DNA from: Bacillus carboniphilus
GTDB lineage: Bacteria; Bacillota; Bacilli; Bacillales; JAIVKR01
Assembly: GCF_020524035.2 (NCBI RefSeq)
Contig: NZ_CP129013.1
Location: 2,283,822 to 2,347,821 of the forward strand
Length of the DNA: 64,000 bases
Direction of reading: 5' to 3'
Within the stretch, counting starts at the first letter, position 1; each line of letters begins with the position of its first letter. Shown one piece after another: positions 44,507 to 52,718 of this stretch. The translations under genes were made by a program, and so were the position numbers. The notes beneath the pieces were generated by a model that was given only the letters and a program-made list of their open reading frames with translations, was not told the DNA's origin and made no database searches.

Positions 44507-46299
44507 ATGCAATTATGGACTTTAATTGGCAATTTTCCACGAACGGAATTGACTTAAATGAAGAAGAGTTTCTAGCTTTAGTGAATGAAAAACGTCGCCT
44601 CGTTAAATGGAAAGGGCAATGGATTAAGCTTGATCCCGAATTTATTAAACACGTGCAACAGCTTTTGAAAAAAGCCGAAAAAGAAGGCTTACACATGTAT
44701 GATATCTTGCAGCAGGAGCTAGAAGAAGAGAAATCCTTAAGTAAAAATGAGGAAGATCCTCGGGCGTTTGCAAAAATTGAAATCGAACTGAATAAACAAG
44801 TGGAATCACTTGTTAAACAAATAAAAGATATAAAAGAAATTCCTTCAGTAGACATACCTGCTTCTTTCAACGGAAAGCTTAGGCCTTATCAGCAGGAAGG
44901 GGTTAATTGGTTATTATTCTTACGAAAGTTTGGATTCGGTGGCTGTTTAGCGGACGACATGGGACTCGGAAAAACGATTCAGCTGATTGCTTACTATGCG
45001 TATATTAAAGAGCATGAACAGCCGCAATCACCGTCCTTAATTATTGCCCCTACGTCTGTACTTGGCAACTGGCAACGAGAACTTGAAACGTTCGCCCCTC
45101 ATTTAAATGTCCAGCTCCATTACGGACCTAACCGCGCAAAAGGCGAGGAATTTAAAGCTTATTGCGAGAACGCTGATGTTATTTTAACATCTTATGGCAT
45201 TAGTCAACTAGATGTAGAGGAGCTTAAACAAGTTCACTGGAGCTCGGTCAGTATTGATGAAGCGCAAAATATTAAAAATGCGCAAACTAAACAGTCAAAA
45301 GCCATTCGTCAAAATCTAAAAGGTGACCATCATATTGCGCTTACAGGAACCCCGATGGAAAATCGTTTAACGGAGCTTTGGTCGATTTTCGACTTTATTA
45401 ATAAAGGGTATTTAGGAACCTTGCATGCTTTTCATAAACAATACGTGCTTCCGATTGAAAAAGACCGTAATGAGGAACTGATTAAAAAACTGCAAAAGCT
45501 CATTAAACCTTTCTTATTGAGAAGAACGAAACAAGATGAGCAAGTGGCGTTAAACCTTCCTGAAAAACAAGAACAAAAAGAATTCGTTCCGTTAACGGTT
45601 GAACAAGCGTCGTTATACGAGCAGCTTGTCAAGGATACGTTCGAAGAGATGAACAAATTAACAGGGATGAAACGTGCGGCGATGATTTTAAAAATGCTCG
45701 GTCGTTTGAAGCAGCTTTGTGACCACCCTTCGTTATATTTGAAGGAAACGGATGCAACAGATTTAGTTGAACGTTCTTATAAGCTTGAAAAGCTCATGGA
45801 ATTAATTGAAGTCATTTCGGATCGAGAGGAAAGCTGTTTAATCTTTACCCAATATATTGACATGGGCAACATGATCAAAAAACTACTTGAAGAAAAGTAT
45901 GATGAGCAAGTGTTATTTTTATACGGAGCAACGTCAAAACAAGAAAGAGACAAAATGGTTGAGCAATTCCAAAACAAGAAAAACCGCCTGTTCATTTTAT
46001 CGTTAAAAGCAGGAGGAACCGGACTCAACTTAACAGCCGCCAATCACGTCATTCATTTCGATCGCTGGTGGAACCCTGCCGTTGAAAACCAAGCAACAGA
46101 CCGCGCGTATCGCATCGGTCAAAAACGGTTTGTCCACGTTCATAAAATGATTACAACGGGGACCATTGAAGAGAAAATCGATAAAATTCTTGAACATAAG
46201 CAGTCATTAACCGACGATATTATCCAGAGTGATCACTGGATTACATCCTTATCAACAGAAGAACTGCAAGATTTATTTACGTTATCAAACCGCTCGTAA
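44503..46299 (+). CDS. ywqA: SNF2 helicase (YwqA-like), ATPase part
   Basis: 598 residues. The helicase motifs are complete: CLADDMGLGKTIQL (I), SLIIAPTSVLGNW (Ia), SIDEAQ (II), ALTGTPMENRL (III), LRRTKQ, LFLYGATSKQERD, LSLKAGGTGLNLTAA (V) and QATDRAYRIGQ (VI). Such ATPases move along double-stranded DNA and remodel bound proteins. It is the continuation of the frame at 43550-44506. The operon SWIM-SWIM-SNF2 suggests that the SWIM proteins are partners of this motor. No methylase, nuclease or other defence gene lies beside it. Confidence 0.92.
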   Translation: MNAIMDFNWQFSTNGIDLNEEEFLALVNEKRRLVKWKGQWIKLDPEFIKHVQQLLKKAEKEGLHMYDILQQELEEEKSLSKNEEDPRAFAKIEIELNKQVESLVKQIKDIKEIPSVDIPASFNGKLRPYQQEGVNWLLFLRKFGFGGCLADDMGLGKTIQLIAYYAYIKEHEQPQSPSLIIAPTSVLGNWQRELETFAPHLNVQLHYGPNRAKGEEFKAYCENADVILTSYGISQLDVEELKQVHWSSVSIDEAQNIKNAQTKQSKAIRQNLKGDHHIALTGTPMENRLTELWSIFDFINKGYLGTLHAFHKQYVLPIEKDRNEELIKKLQKLIKPFLLRRTKQDEQVALNLPEKQEQKEFVPLTVEQASLYEQLVKDTFEEMNKLTGMKRAAMILKMLGRLKQLCDHPSLYLKETDATDLVERSYKLEKLMELIEVISDREESCLIFTQYIDMGNMIKKLLEEKYDEQVLFLYGATSKQERDKMVEQFQNKKNRLFILSLKAGGTGLNLTAANHVIHFDRWWNPAVENQATDRAYRIGQKRFVHVHKMITTGTIEEKIDKILEHKQSLTDDIIQSDHWITSLSTEELQDLFTLSNRS

Positions 46300-46311
46300 G
46301 GAGGGAAAACG

Positions 46312-46389
46312 ATGACAAAAGAAACACCTTCAAAATCAACCGAATGGCAAAAGCTAATAGAGGCCATTCAAAAAAAAGTGAAGAAGTAA
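46312..46389 (+). CDS. 25-residue protein at the end of the SNF2 operon
   Basis: ATG 46312 follows an AAGGAGGG ribosome site, one of the best in the window, 12 bases after the SNF2 stop. The product (MTKETPSKSTEWQKLIEAIQ, then KKVKK) is a short basic amphipathic helix. A strong terminator follows 10 bases after the stop. The placement with a full set of signals argues for real translation; the function is unknown, possibly a small partner of the helicase. Confidence 0.55.
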   Translation: MTKETPSKSTEWQKLIEAIQKKVKK

Positions 46390-46398
46390 GTTTCGTTG

Positions 46399-46426
46399 AG
46401 CACTTTCTATTAGAAGGTGCTTTTTT
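46399..46426 (+). terminator. Terminator of the SWIM-SNF2 operon
   Basis: A 10-base stem (AGCACTTTCT / AGAAGGTGCT, with one T-G pair) has a 3-base loop and is followed by six T. It starts 10 bases after the 25-residue gene. Confidence 0.85.
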
Positions 46427-47024
46427 CTGTGAAAGTAAACGGGGTGCTCCAAACCTATTTAGGGGTATTGAACAGCAGATTAACAAAAGGGATTTAAGGG
46501 ACTGTTCAGAAAGCCCATGTTCATAGGAAATGATGACAAATTGAAAACCCAAAAATGTCGATATATAAGCATTTTTGGGTTTTACTTTTATCAAGGGCAG
46601 TCTAAAAAGTTACTTTTCAGACAACTCCATTTTCTGCGAAAGAAAAAGGAGGTTCTCTTAACCTATTTTTTCACAATTCAACTTTTCTATTTGATTTGCA
46701 GATAACGAACATGTGTTGATATTAAACTTTATTCCTCTACAAAAACACCTAACATTTCTATTACATTTTTTACAACACTAGTAATAAAAATGTCATATTA
46801 TAATCAACCTATACATTCGACAAGGTGTGCTATACTGTTTGATAGATTGCTGTTTTCCAAGCTGTTCTTACAGTTTCACATTGTCACCATTGTCATTCCG
46901 GTGCAACCATTTACATTTTAAAGAAACAGCCGATATAAACGTAGTAAGCTATCACACAAATGGTAGAATTTTGAGATGTTTCTGCATCCAAAATATATAA
47001 AAAATAAAAAGGAGGAGGACGTGC
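46427..47024. other. Intergenic region before the transglycosylase gene
   Basis: The first part holds a 14-base perfect hairpin (46544-46557 and 46570-46583, arms AAAACCCAAAAATG / CATTTTTGGGTTTT) within a MITE-like segment of about 46498-46630 that has GGGACTGTTCAGAAAG at one end and GGGCAGTCTAAAAAG at the other. The second part is the promoter and a long leader of the next gene. No gene is seen. Confidence 0.5.
46828..46836 (+). promoter_or_regulatory. Extended -10 promoter candidate with long leader
   Basis: TGC-TATACT is an extended -10 element, but no clear -35 box is present. Transcription from here would give a leader of about 180 bases, in which GCTGTTT (46852-46859) and AAACAGC (46923-46930) can pair. 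Confidence 0.35.
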
Positions 47025-49421
47025 ATGCTAAAACAACTAGCATCCATTTTTGCGTTGACTATTTTGCTGACGCTTTCGCTTCAATTAAATGGCCAAGCTT
47101 CCACGCTTCAAGTAGTTGACCTTGAAGATGGGAAACAGACGGTTCAATTAACCAATCCATTAGATGCAACCATTACAAATGAATTAACATCATCGACTCT
47201 CTCTATCACTTCATCTGGAAAAGAACTGTTCAATGATTCTATTGACTTTTCTCATTATCAATCGATCTTTTTGTTTGAACAAAACGACAACGAATACATC
47301 TTGATAGAAAAACGAGTGGATGGAACATCTAATGAACTAACCTTTGAGCTTCTAAAGTATGAGGATAATCAAGTCAGCTCTGTTTTTGTATCCGATGCGT
47401 ATCAAAAAGCAACACTAGAAGTCGAAAATGACTCTATTACAGTTGGTTATCCTGTCTATGATGATAGTGACAATTTGGCTACACCGTCTTTTACAAAAGA
47501 AGATATCTACAAAATAACGAACCAAAATCAACTAAATAAGATTGAAAGCAGTAACCGGTCTTTTTTGAGTGACACTTCAACAGAAGAGACATATAAAACT
47601 GAAACGGAAAAACTAGCGGTCACATTGAAAGGTGAAAATCCTTCTTATGACGAGATTAGTAGAATACTAACCAAGAAAGCACTCGAAAATAATATTCCTC
47701 CAGAGATTCTCAAGGCAATTGCATGGCAAGAAAGTGGTTGGCAACAATTTCGTACAGCGAATTATCAAGATAAATGGTTTGTCGGTCACCCTGTAATTTC
47801 TTATGATCGTGAAGGAATTGGGATTATGCAGGTAACCACTCCAAATGTAAGTATAGAAGAAAAAAAGAAACTCATGTTGGACATTGAATATAATATTCAG
47901 CGTGGAATTGAAATTTTGCTAGGAAAATGGAATCAAGTCAATGACCCTGGTGTATATTTTTTACCGAATCTTAACAACGGGGATCAAGAAATTTTAGAGA
48001 ATTGGTATTTAGCCATCTTAGCTTATAATGGTCGCTCAGAAAAAAACGACCCTTCCCAGTTAACTGACGAAGGTCTTTATGTTGACGAAGATTCTGAAAC
48101 AGGTAATGACACCTATCAAAAAAGAATATATACACATATTGAAAAGTATGGTCTCTTCAAGACAACACCATTTCCTTCTAGACTATTGAAAGATTACATC
48201 TACTATAATAATAGCACGTACATTTATTTCAACAATCGTAATATTGTTACTAGTGGGCCGTTTCACAAAACGTCACACAGCTTCCAAAATGGGGATACTG
48301 CTTATGTGAATACACATGAAACACCCTACTACTCATCTGCAAATGGCGATCAAAAAGGAACATTAAGAGTTGCGGAAAAAGTAAAGGTCGTTGGCTCATA
48401 TGTTACGAATCCATCAAGATTGAATCATTTTGTATGGTATCCAATAAAAAAAGATGGGGATAATACGACTTATTATGTGAAAGCCCCTTATTTGACAACG
48501 ACTAATTTAAGAACGGATTTATTCGGAGATGATCGTTATAAAACGAGTGTGGCCATCTCAAAAGATTGGTGGACAAACACATCGAATGTTGTGGTTATCG
48601 CTAGAGGAGATAATCCAATTGACGGATTAGCTGGAAGTAGCATTGCCAAGAAATACAATGCTCCGCTTCTTTTAACGGAGAGCGGAACACTTCCTTCTTC
48701 TGTTGCTGATGAGCTTAAAAGACTTAAGCCTTCAAAGGTTTATCTTTTAGGTGGGACGGAAGCTATCAATACTAATGTAGAAACTAGCATCAAAAAGGCA
48801 ACAGGAGCGACCATCACTCGTCTTTCAGGACAAAGTCGCTTTGGAACTGCGATAAAAATAGCGGAAGAAGTGAAGGATTTTTCAGACGTTTTCCTTACAA
48901 CGAGTAATGAAATGTCTCCAGATGCTTTATCCATTGGACCTGTTGCAGGGTTAAAGCAAGCTCCAATATTACTTACAAATGAACAAGGCTTAACAGATGA
49001 AACAATCGATTTTCTATCCAAGCATAAAGATGTCAATGTTCATATTGTGGGTGGAACCGCAGCTGTTCCAGAGGGAACCGTTTCTCAGCTAAAAACGATT
49101 GGAATAGAGAGTATATCGCGTGTCGCAGGTGCAAACCGTTATGCAACAAGTGTAGAGATTGCCAAGAAATTCTTTACTGATCCAGATAACTTAGTGTTTG
49201 CTAATGGAGACGTCTTTATCGATGCTCTTCCTGGAGGACCGTTTGCGGCTTTAAATGAGGCACCGATATTATTAACGGAAGCTAAAAACGTACCGTCTGA
49301 AATTAACAGCTGGTTACCAACCGTGAATACACTGCCACATTTTTACTTCTTAGGTGGAGAAGTTCGTCTAAGCGAACAACTAAAAAATGATTTGCAAGAA
49401 GTAACTTATACACGAGATTAA
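47025..49421 (+). CDS. Secreted lytic transglycosylase-like protein with CWB2 repeats
   Basis: 798 residues. The signal peptide ends at about GQASTLQ (residue 26). Residues about 205-350 form a transglycosylase (SLT) fold with the catalytic Glu in IAWQESGWQQF (about 235), followed by GIGIMQVTTPN and ILAYNGR. Residues about 405-490 look like an SH3-type wall-binding domain. Three CWB2 repeats follow from about 498 (LFGDDRYKTSVAIS, LSGQSRFGTAIKIA, VAGANRYATSVEIA). It should cut peptidoglycan glycan strands while bound to the wall. The ATG at 47025 has GGAGGAGG upstream; a terminator follows the stop. Confidence 0.88.
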   Translation: MLKQLASIFALTILLTLSLQLNGQASTLQVVDLEDGKQTVQLTNPLDATITNELTSSTLSITSSGKELFNDSIDFSHYQSIFLFEQNDNEYILIEKRVDGTSNELTFELLKYEDNQVSSVFVSDAYQKATLEVENDSITVGYPVYDDSDNLATPSFTKEDIYKITNQNQLNKIESSNRSFLSDTSTEETYKTETEKLAVTLKGENPSYDEISRILTKKALENNIPPEILKAIAWQESGWQQFRTANYQDKWFVGHPVISYDREGIGIMQVTTPNVSIEEKKKLMLDIEYNIQRGIEILLGKWNQVNDPGVYFLPNLNNGDQEILENWYLAILAYNGRSEKNDPSQLTDEGLYVDEDSETGNDTYQKRIYTHIEKYGLFKTTPFPSRLLKDYIYYNNSTYIYFNNRNIVTSGPFHKTSHSFQNGDTAYVNTHETPYYSSANGDQKGTLRVAEKVKVVGSYVTNPSRLNHFVWYPIKKDGDNTTYYVKAPYLTTTNLRTDLFGDDRYKTSVAISKDWWTNTSNVVVIARGDNPIDGLAGSSIAKKYNAPLLLTESGTLPSSVADELKRLKPSKVYLLGGTEAINTNVETSIKKATGATITRLSGQSRFGTAIKIAEEVKDFSDVFLTTSNEMSPDALSIGPVAGLKQAPILLTNEQGLTDETIDFLSKHKDVNVHIVGGTAAVPEGTVSQLKTIGIESISRVAGANRYATSVEIAKKFFTDPDNLVFANGDVFIDALPGGPFAALNEAPILLTEAKNVPSEINSWLPTVNTLPHFYFLGGEVRLSEQLKNDLQEVTYTRD

Positions 49422-49423
49422 AA

Positions 49424-49463
49424 AAACAGCAACTTCCAAATTTATGGAGGTTGCTGTTTTTTT
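49424..49463. terminator. Bidirectional terminator
   Basis: A 13-base stem (49425-49437 and 49446-49458, outer arms AACAGCAAC / GTTGCTGTT) is flanked by A and T runs on both sides. It serves the plus-strand transglycosylase gene and may also serve the minus-strand lipoprotein gene. Confidence 0.85.
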
Positions 49464-49514
49464 ATGATGAAATGGTTTCAGACTTCGTTATTTGATGCAC
49501 TCTACTAGTAGTAA

Positions 49515-50234
49515 CTATTTTACGTCCGTTAGGATAAATTCCTCTGTAAATCCTTGCTCACCCGTTTGATCATAAATATACTTCACGACACCCATTTCTG
49601 ATGCATAGTACTGCTTATAGGTCGTCATTTCACCTACTACTTCTTCGGATTCTTTTTGAACTAGAATGACTTCATCATAATCTCCTATAGGTGTTGTTAC
49701 TGTCTCATTTTCGCTTGTTAATTCCCAAGATGCATTTTTACCTAAAATAGGTTCACTTACTTCAATTAGCTTAAAATTATCCAATATGCTCTCAACTGTA
49801 TCAAGACCGTTTTCTTCATACACTAAAGTGACTTCATTTTCTGTCCAGCGATATATTTTGGTCGTTGCCGAACTACCGAGCTCCACTAGCTCTTGAACAT
49901 ATTCATCATTTATGTCAACAATGGTTTCCGTTCGTATTGTACCGTCCTGATTTTCAAACGTTTTGACGACCCATTTTTGAGGGCGGAAGGATCGATAATC
50001 TATTCCTTGTTCATCTGTTTCTTCCTCTTTTTTTGCTTCTTCTTCCTCTTTTTGCTCATCCTCTGAAGATATGGATTCTTCTTCCTGTTTGTCTTCTTTC
50101 TTAGTAACTGCCCCTTCTTTTGATTGCTCTGAATCTTGGGTTGTTTTCTTTTCAGCTTGTTCAGAGTCATTTGAACAGGCTGTTGTCACTAAAACCATCG
50201 CTACTAAAACGAATAACCATTTTCGACTTATCAT
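49515..50234 (-). CDS. Lipoprotein of unknown function
   Basis: 239 residues. The signal peptide ends in a lipobox (VLVTTAC, Cys about 20), so the protein should be anchored on the outer face of the membrane. Residues 24-75 are a very acidic, low-complexity linker of Glu, Lys and Gln. The remaining domain (FRPQKWVVKTFENQDGTIRT onward) is beta-rich and ends TEEFILTDVK. No known family is recognised; the fold may be of the LolA/YceI-like beta type, but that is a guess. The ATG at 50234 has a GAGGGGAA ribosome site. Confidence 0.75.
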   Translation of the reverse strand: MISRKWLFVLVAMVLVTTACSNDSEQAEKKTTQDSEQSKEGAVTKKEDKQEEESISSEDEQKEEEEAKKEEETDEQGIDYRSFRPQKWVVKTFENQDGTIRTETIVDINDEYVQELVELGSSATTKIYRWTENEVTLVYEENGLDTVESILDNFKLIEVSEPILGKNASWELTSENETVTTPIGDYDEVILVQKESEEVVGEMTTYKQYYASEMGVVKYIYDQTGEQGFTEEFILTDVK

Positions 50235-50313
50235 TCGTGTTTCCCCTCCTACTTTATATCTTTTTTAAAGTAAACAAGGAGCTCATCAAATAACCTCCTT
50301 GTTTACTCAAAGC

Positions 50314-52371
50314 CTATTTTAAATCCGTTACAACTTCATTTATTAATTGATTATCTAATGTTCCACCCACTAAATGAATATTGTTTACAGATTGTTCAGC
50401 TGAATATACTTGAATAAATGACTCAACGCTCTTGTTATAATTTTCACCCATTAGAACCATTAATGAATTCTTACCAACAGCTAATGGTGCAGCTGTTAGC
50501 GCATCCGGGAAGTTTTCCCCAGTTGAAACAATCATTTCATTTGATTTCATTTGATCTTTAAATTCCCATAATACTTTCGCTAACGTTTCATAGCGGTCCG
50601 CTCCACCAAGTCGTTGGACAACCGATGTTTTACTCTTAATTTGGTTTTCAACATGACTTGATATCACAGCTGTCCCACCGACAATGTTCACTTCTTTTCC
50701 TTGAACGGTTGATAAAGCTGAACCAGAAATCTTATTTAAGTCGGAAAGAACAATTCCCCAATTTTGTGAAGTTGCAATTGGCCCTACTGATAGAGCATCT
50801 GGAAACCTTGATCCTGATGCAACGAAATAACCAGTGACGTTAGAAAGTTTGTTTAAGATTTGTTCGTTTGTTTTATAACGGTCTTCCCCTTCTATTCTTT
50901 CCGTTTGATAGCCTAATTGATTCAGCTTTTGCTCTACTTGAGGATCAATAGCTTCGGGTCCACCGATAATAATGACTTTGTTTGCTTTTAGACGGATTAA
51001 TTCTTGTTGAACATTTCCTTTAAGAGTATTAGACCAGTTTAAGAGAATTGGAGCATGACCGTAAACATTCGTTAAAGGAGTGGCTGATAAAGCATCTGCA
51101 AACTTCCCACCAGTAGCCAAAATAACCGTTTTTTGAGCTTTTTCAGTTGGAAACCCATTTGGATAAAGCTGTTTTGACACTTTAATTGAGGTATCAACGC
51201 GATCTTGTCCGATTAATTCATTTAAGCCCGTATGTTTTGTAATCGGCTCTCCATTATTGGACCAAATAATATCATTAGAAGATTGACGAATAATTTTCGC
51301 ATCATCTTGATCTTCTGCTTCACTTAAAGCTTGGTTATAATCATAATATTCACCAATTTTTTTATCTCCTACATATACGTGATAATTCTTTGGCAAATAG
51401 TTTGATGATATAGTCCATCCAGTTTTGTCATTGACGACTCTTGTATTGGACTTGGTATTTGAGTAGTTCATAGCATCAAATGCTGTATAAAAAATTTCAT
51501 TCAAGCTTCCTGTTTTATTCCATACAGAATAACGTGGTACAACCTCTTGATTGTCTTTATCCCAAATAGTCACATACTCATTTTGTTTCTTTGCATAGTT
51601 AACTGCTTCATTTTCAGTTTCAAAGGTTTGTAGTTTATTTTTGTTTTCATCATAAACTTCGAACACTTTAAAATATTCCACAATGCCATCCTTCAAAGCT
51701 TCTGCAGCTTTATTTTGATAAGAGCTTGTTTTTATTTTTGCCTCTTCATCAGGATTTGTCATATAGCCTAATTCGACTAAAACGGCTGGCATTTGCGCAT
51801 TACGAATGACATAGAGACTTTGATCTTCCTGGATTCCTCGATCAGCGGTTCCTAAATAATCTACCACTCTATCATGAACTTCATTTGCTAATCTCTTATT
51901 ATCATTCAAATACGTAATTTGCAGGGGATCATGAGGGTATTCTTCTTTATAATGATCCACTCCATTGTAAAGGTATGTTTCAATTCCATTGATACTGGAA
52001 CTTGATGTAGTACCATTGTGATGAACAGAGATAAAAATGGTTTCATCATTGTTCCCTTTCGCATACTCATTTGCTACTTTGGTACGATTCACTAAATCTT
52101 GAGAGATATTATCCGAAAAATCGACATCCGTTGTTCGTGTCATATACACTTTAATTCCTGTTCCTTTTAGCTTCTCTTGGAGCTTTAAAGCAACAGAAAG
52201 GTTTGCATCTCTTTCACAATAACGAGTGGATTTCCCTGAATATCCACACGTCCCCGTATGCTTTCCTCCATGACCAGGGTCAATGACAACTGCTTTTTCT
52301 GCTGCAACAAACCCTGGAACAAAAAACAAAGCAAAACTAAATAAACATAGTTCAAAAAGCTTTTTGATCAA
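50314..52371 (-). CDS. Secreted N-acetylmuramoyl-L-alanine amidase with CWB2 repeats
   Basis: 685 residues. The signal peptide runs to about 24 (LFFVPGFVAAEKA). Residues about 27-215 are an Amidase_3 domain with zinc ligands in VIDPGHGGKHTGT, a Glu in the CERDANLSVAL segment, SVHHNGTTSSSS, and the LVELGYMTNPDEE motif. A middle region (220-385) has two short repeats of about 50 residues each. Three CWB2 repeats start at about 390 (DRVDTSIKVSKQL). It cleaves peptide side chains from the glycan, like B. subtilis LytC. It starts at TTG 52371, with GGAGG 7 bases upstream. Confidence 0.92.
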   Translation of the reverse strand: MIKKLFELCLFSFALFFVPGFVAAEKAVVIDPGHGGKHTGTCGYSGKSTRYCERDANLSVALKLQEKLKGTGIKVYMTRTTDVDFSDNISQDLVNRTKVANEYAKGNNDETIFISVHHNGTTSSSSINGIETYLYNGVDHYKEEYPHDPLQITYLNDNKRLANEVHDRVVDYLGTADRGIQEDQSLYVIRNAQMPAVLVELGYMTNPDEEAKIKTSSYQNKAAEALKDGIVEYFKVFEVYDENKNKLQTFETENEAVNYAKKQNEYVTIWDKDNQEVVPRYSVWNKTGSLNEIFYTAFDAMNYSNTKSNTRVVNDKTGWTISSNYLPKNYHVYVGDKKIGEYYDYNQALSEAEDQDDAKIIRQSSNDIIWSNNGEPITKHTGLNELIGQDRVDTSIKVSKQLYPNGFPTEKAQKTVILATGGKFADALSATPLTNVYGHAPILLNWSNTLKGNVQQELIRLKANKVIIIGGPEAIDPQVEQKLNQLGYQTERIEGEDRYKTNEQILNKLSNVTGYFVASGSRFPDALSVGPIATSQNWGIVLSDLNKISGSALSTVQGKEVNIVGGTAVISSHVENQIKSKTSVVQRLGGADRYETLAKVLWEFKDQMKSNEMIVSTGENFPDALTAAPLAVGKNSLMVLMGENYNKSVESFIQVYSAEQSVNNIHLVGGTLDNQLINEVVTDLK

Positions 52372-52673
52372 TTCATAACCTCCAATACTTTTAAACTCTT
52401 AGGAATTATAACATATATAGACAAATTTCTATATATCCCTATAATTCTGAGACTATTCTACCTACTATATCGACAGTTATAGGATAATATATAGTTTTTC
52501 AATTAAAAGCAGACTATATTATATAAGTTGAACTAAAGACATTTCAAACTAGTTTCGATTCCACCCGTGCACAAAGCCAATCAATGAATTAGAGGAAAAT
52601 ATATCTATATGGGAATTCTAAAGTTCATTCTATATAGAGATTCATCACCAAATTTTGTTATCGCACGTAACAT
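52372..52673. other. Spacer between the amidase and subtilase genes
   Basis: AT-rich, with no gene seen. It contains the upstream region of the amidase gene and reaches the terminator of the protease gene. Confidence 0.4.
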
Positions 52674-52709
52674 AAAAAGAGACCATCCATTCACGGATAG
52701 CCTCTTTTT
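52674..52709. terminator. Terminator after the subtilase gene
   Basis: A 10-position stem (GAGACCATCC at 52679-52688, GGATAGCCTC at 52695-52704, with G-T pairs) is flanked by five A and five T. It lies 10 bases after the restored stop of the protease gene, on the minus strand. Confidence 0.7.
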
Positions 52710-52718
52710 CTTTGAAAC

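Noticed and set aside
43550-46299. Two separate genes joined by an ATGA overlap
   Set aside because: Possible, but one added T at 44494 joins them into the known family sequence (FLGMNAIMDF), which fits a single SNF2 protein better.
46344-46526. 60-codon plus-strand frame after the SNF2 gene
   Set aside because: It overlaps the 25-residue gene and crosses a strong terminator; the small gene has the better ribosome site.
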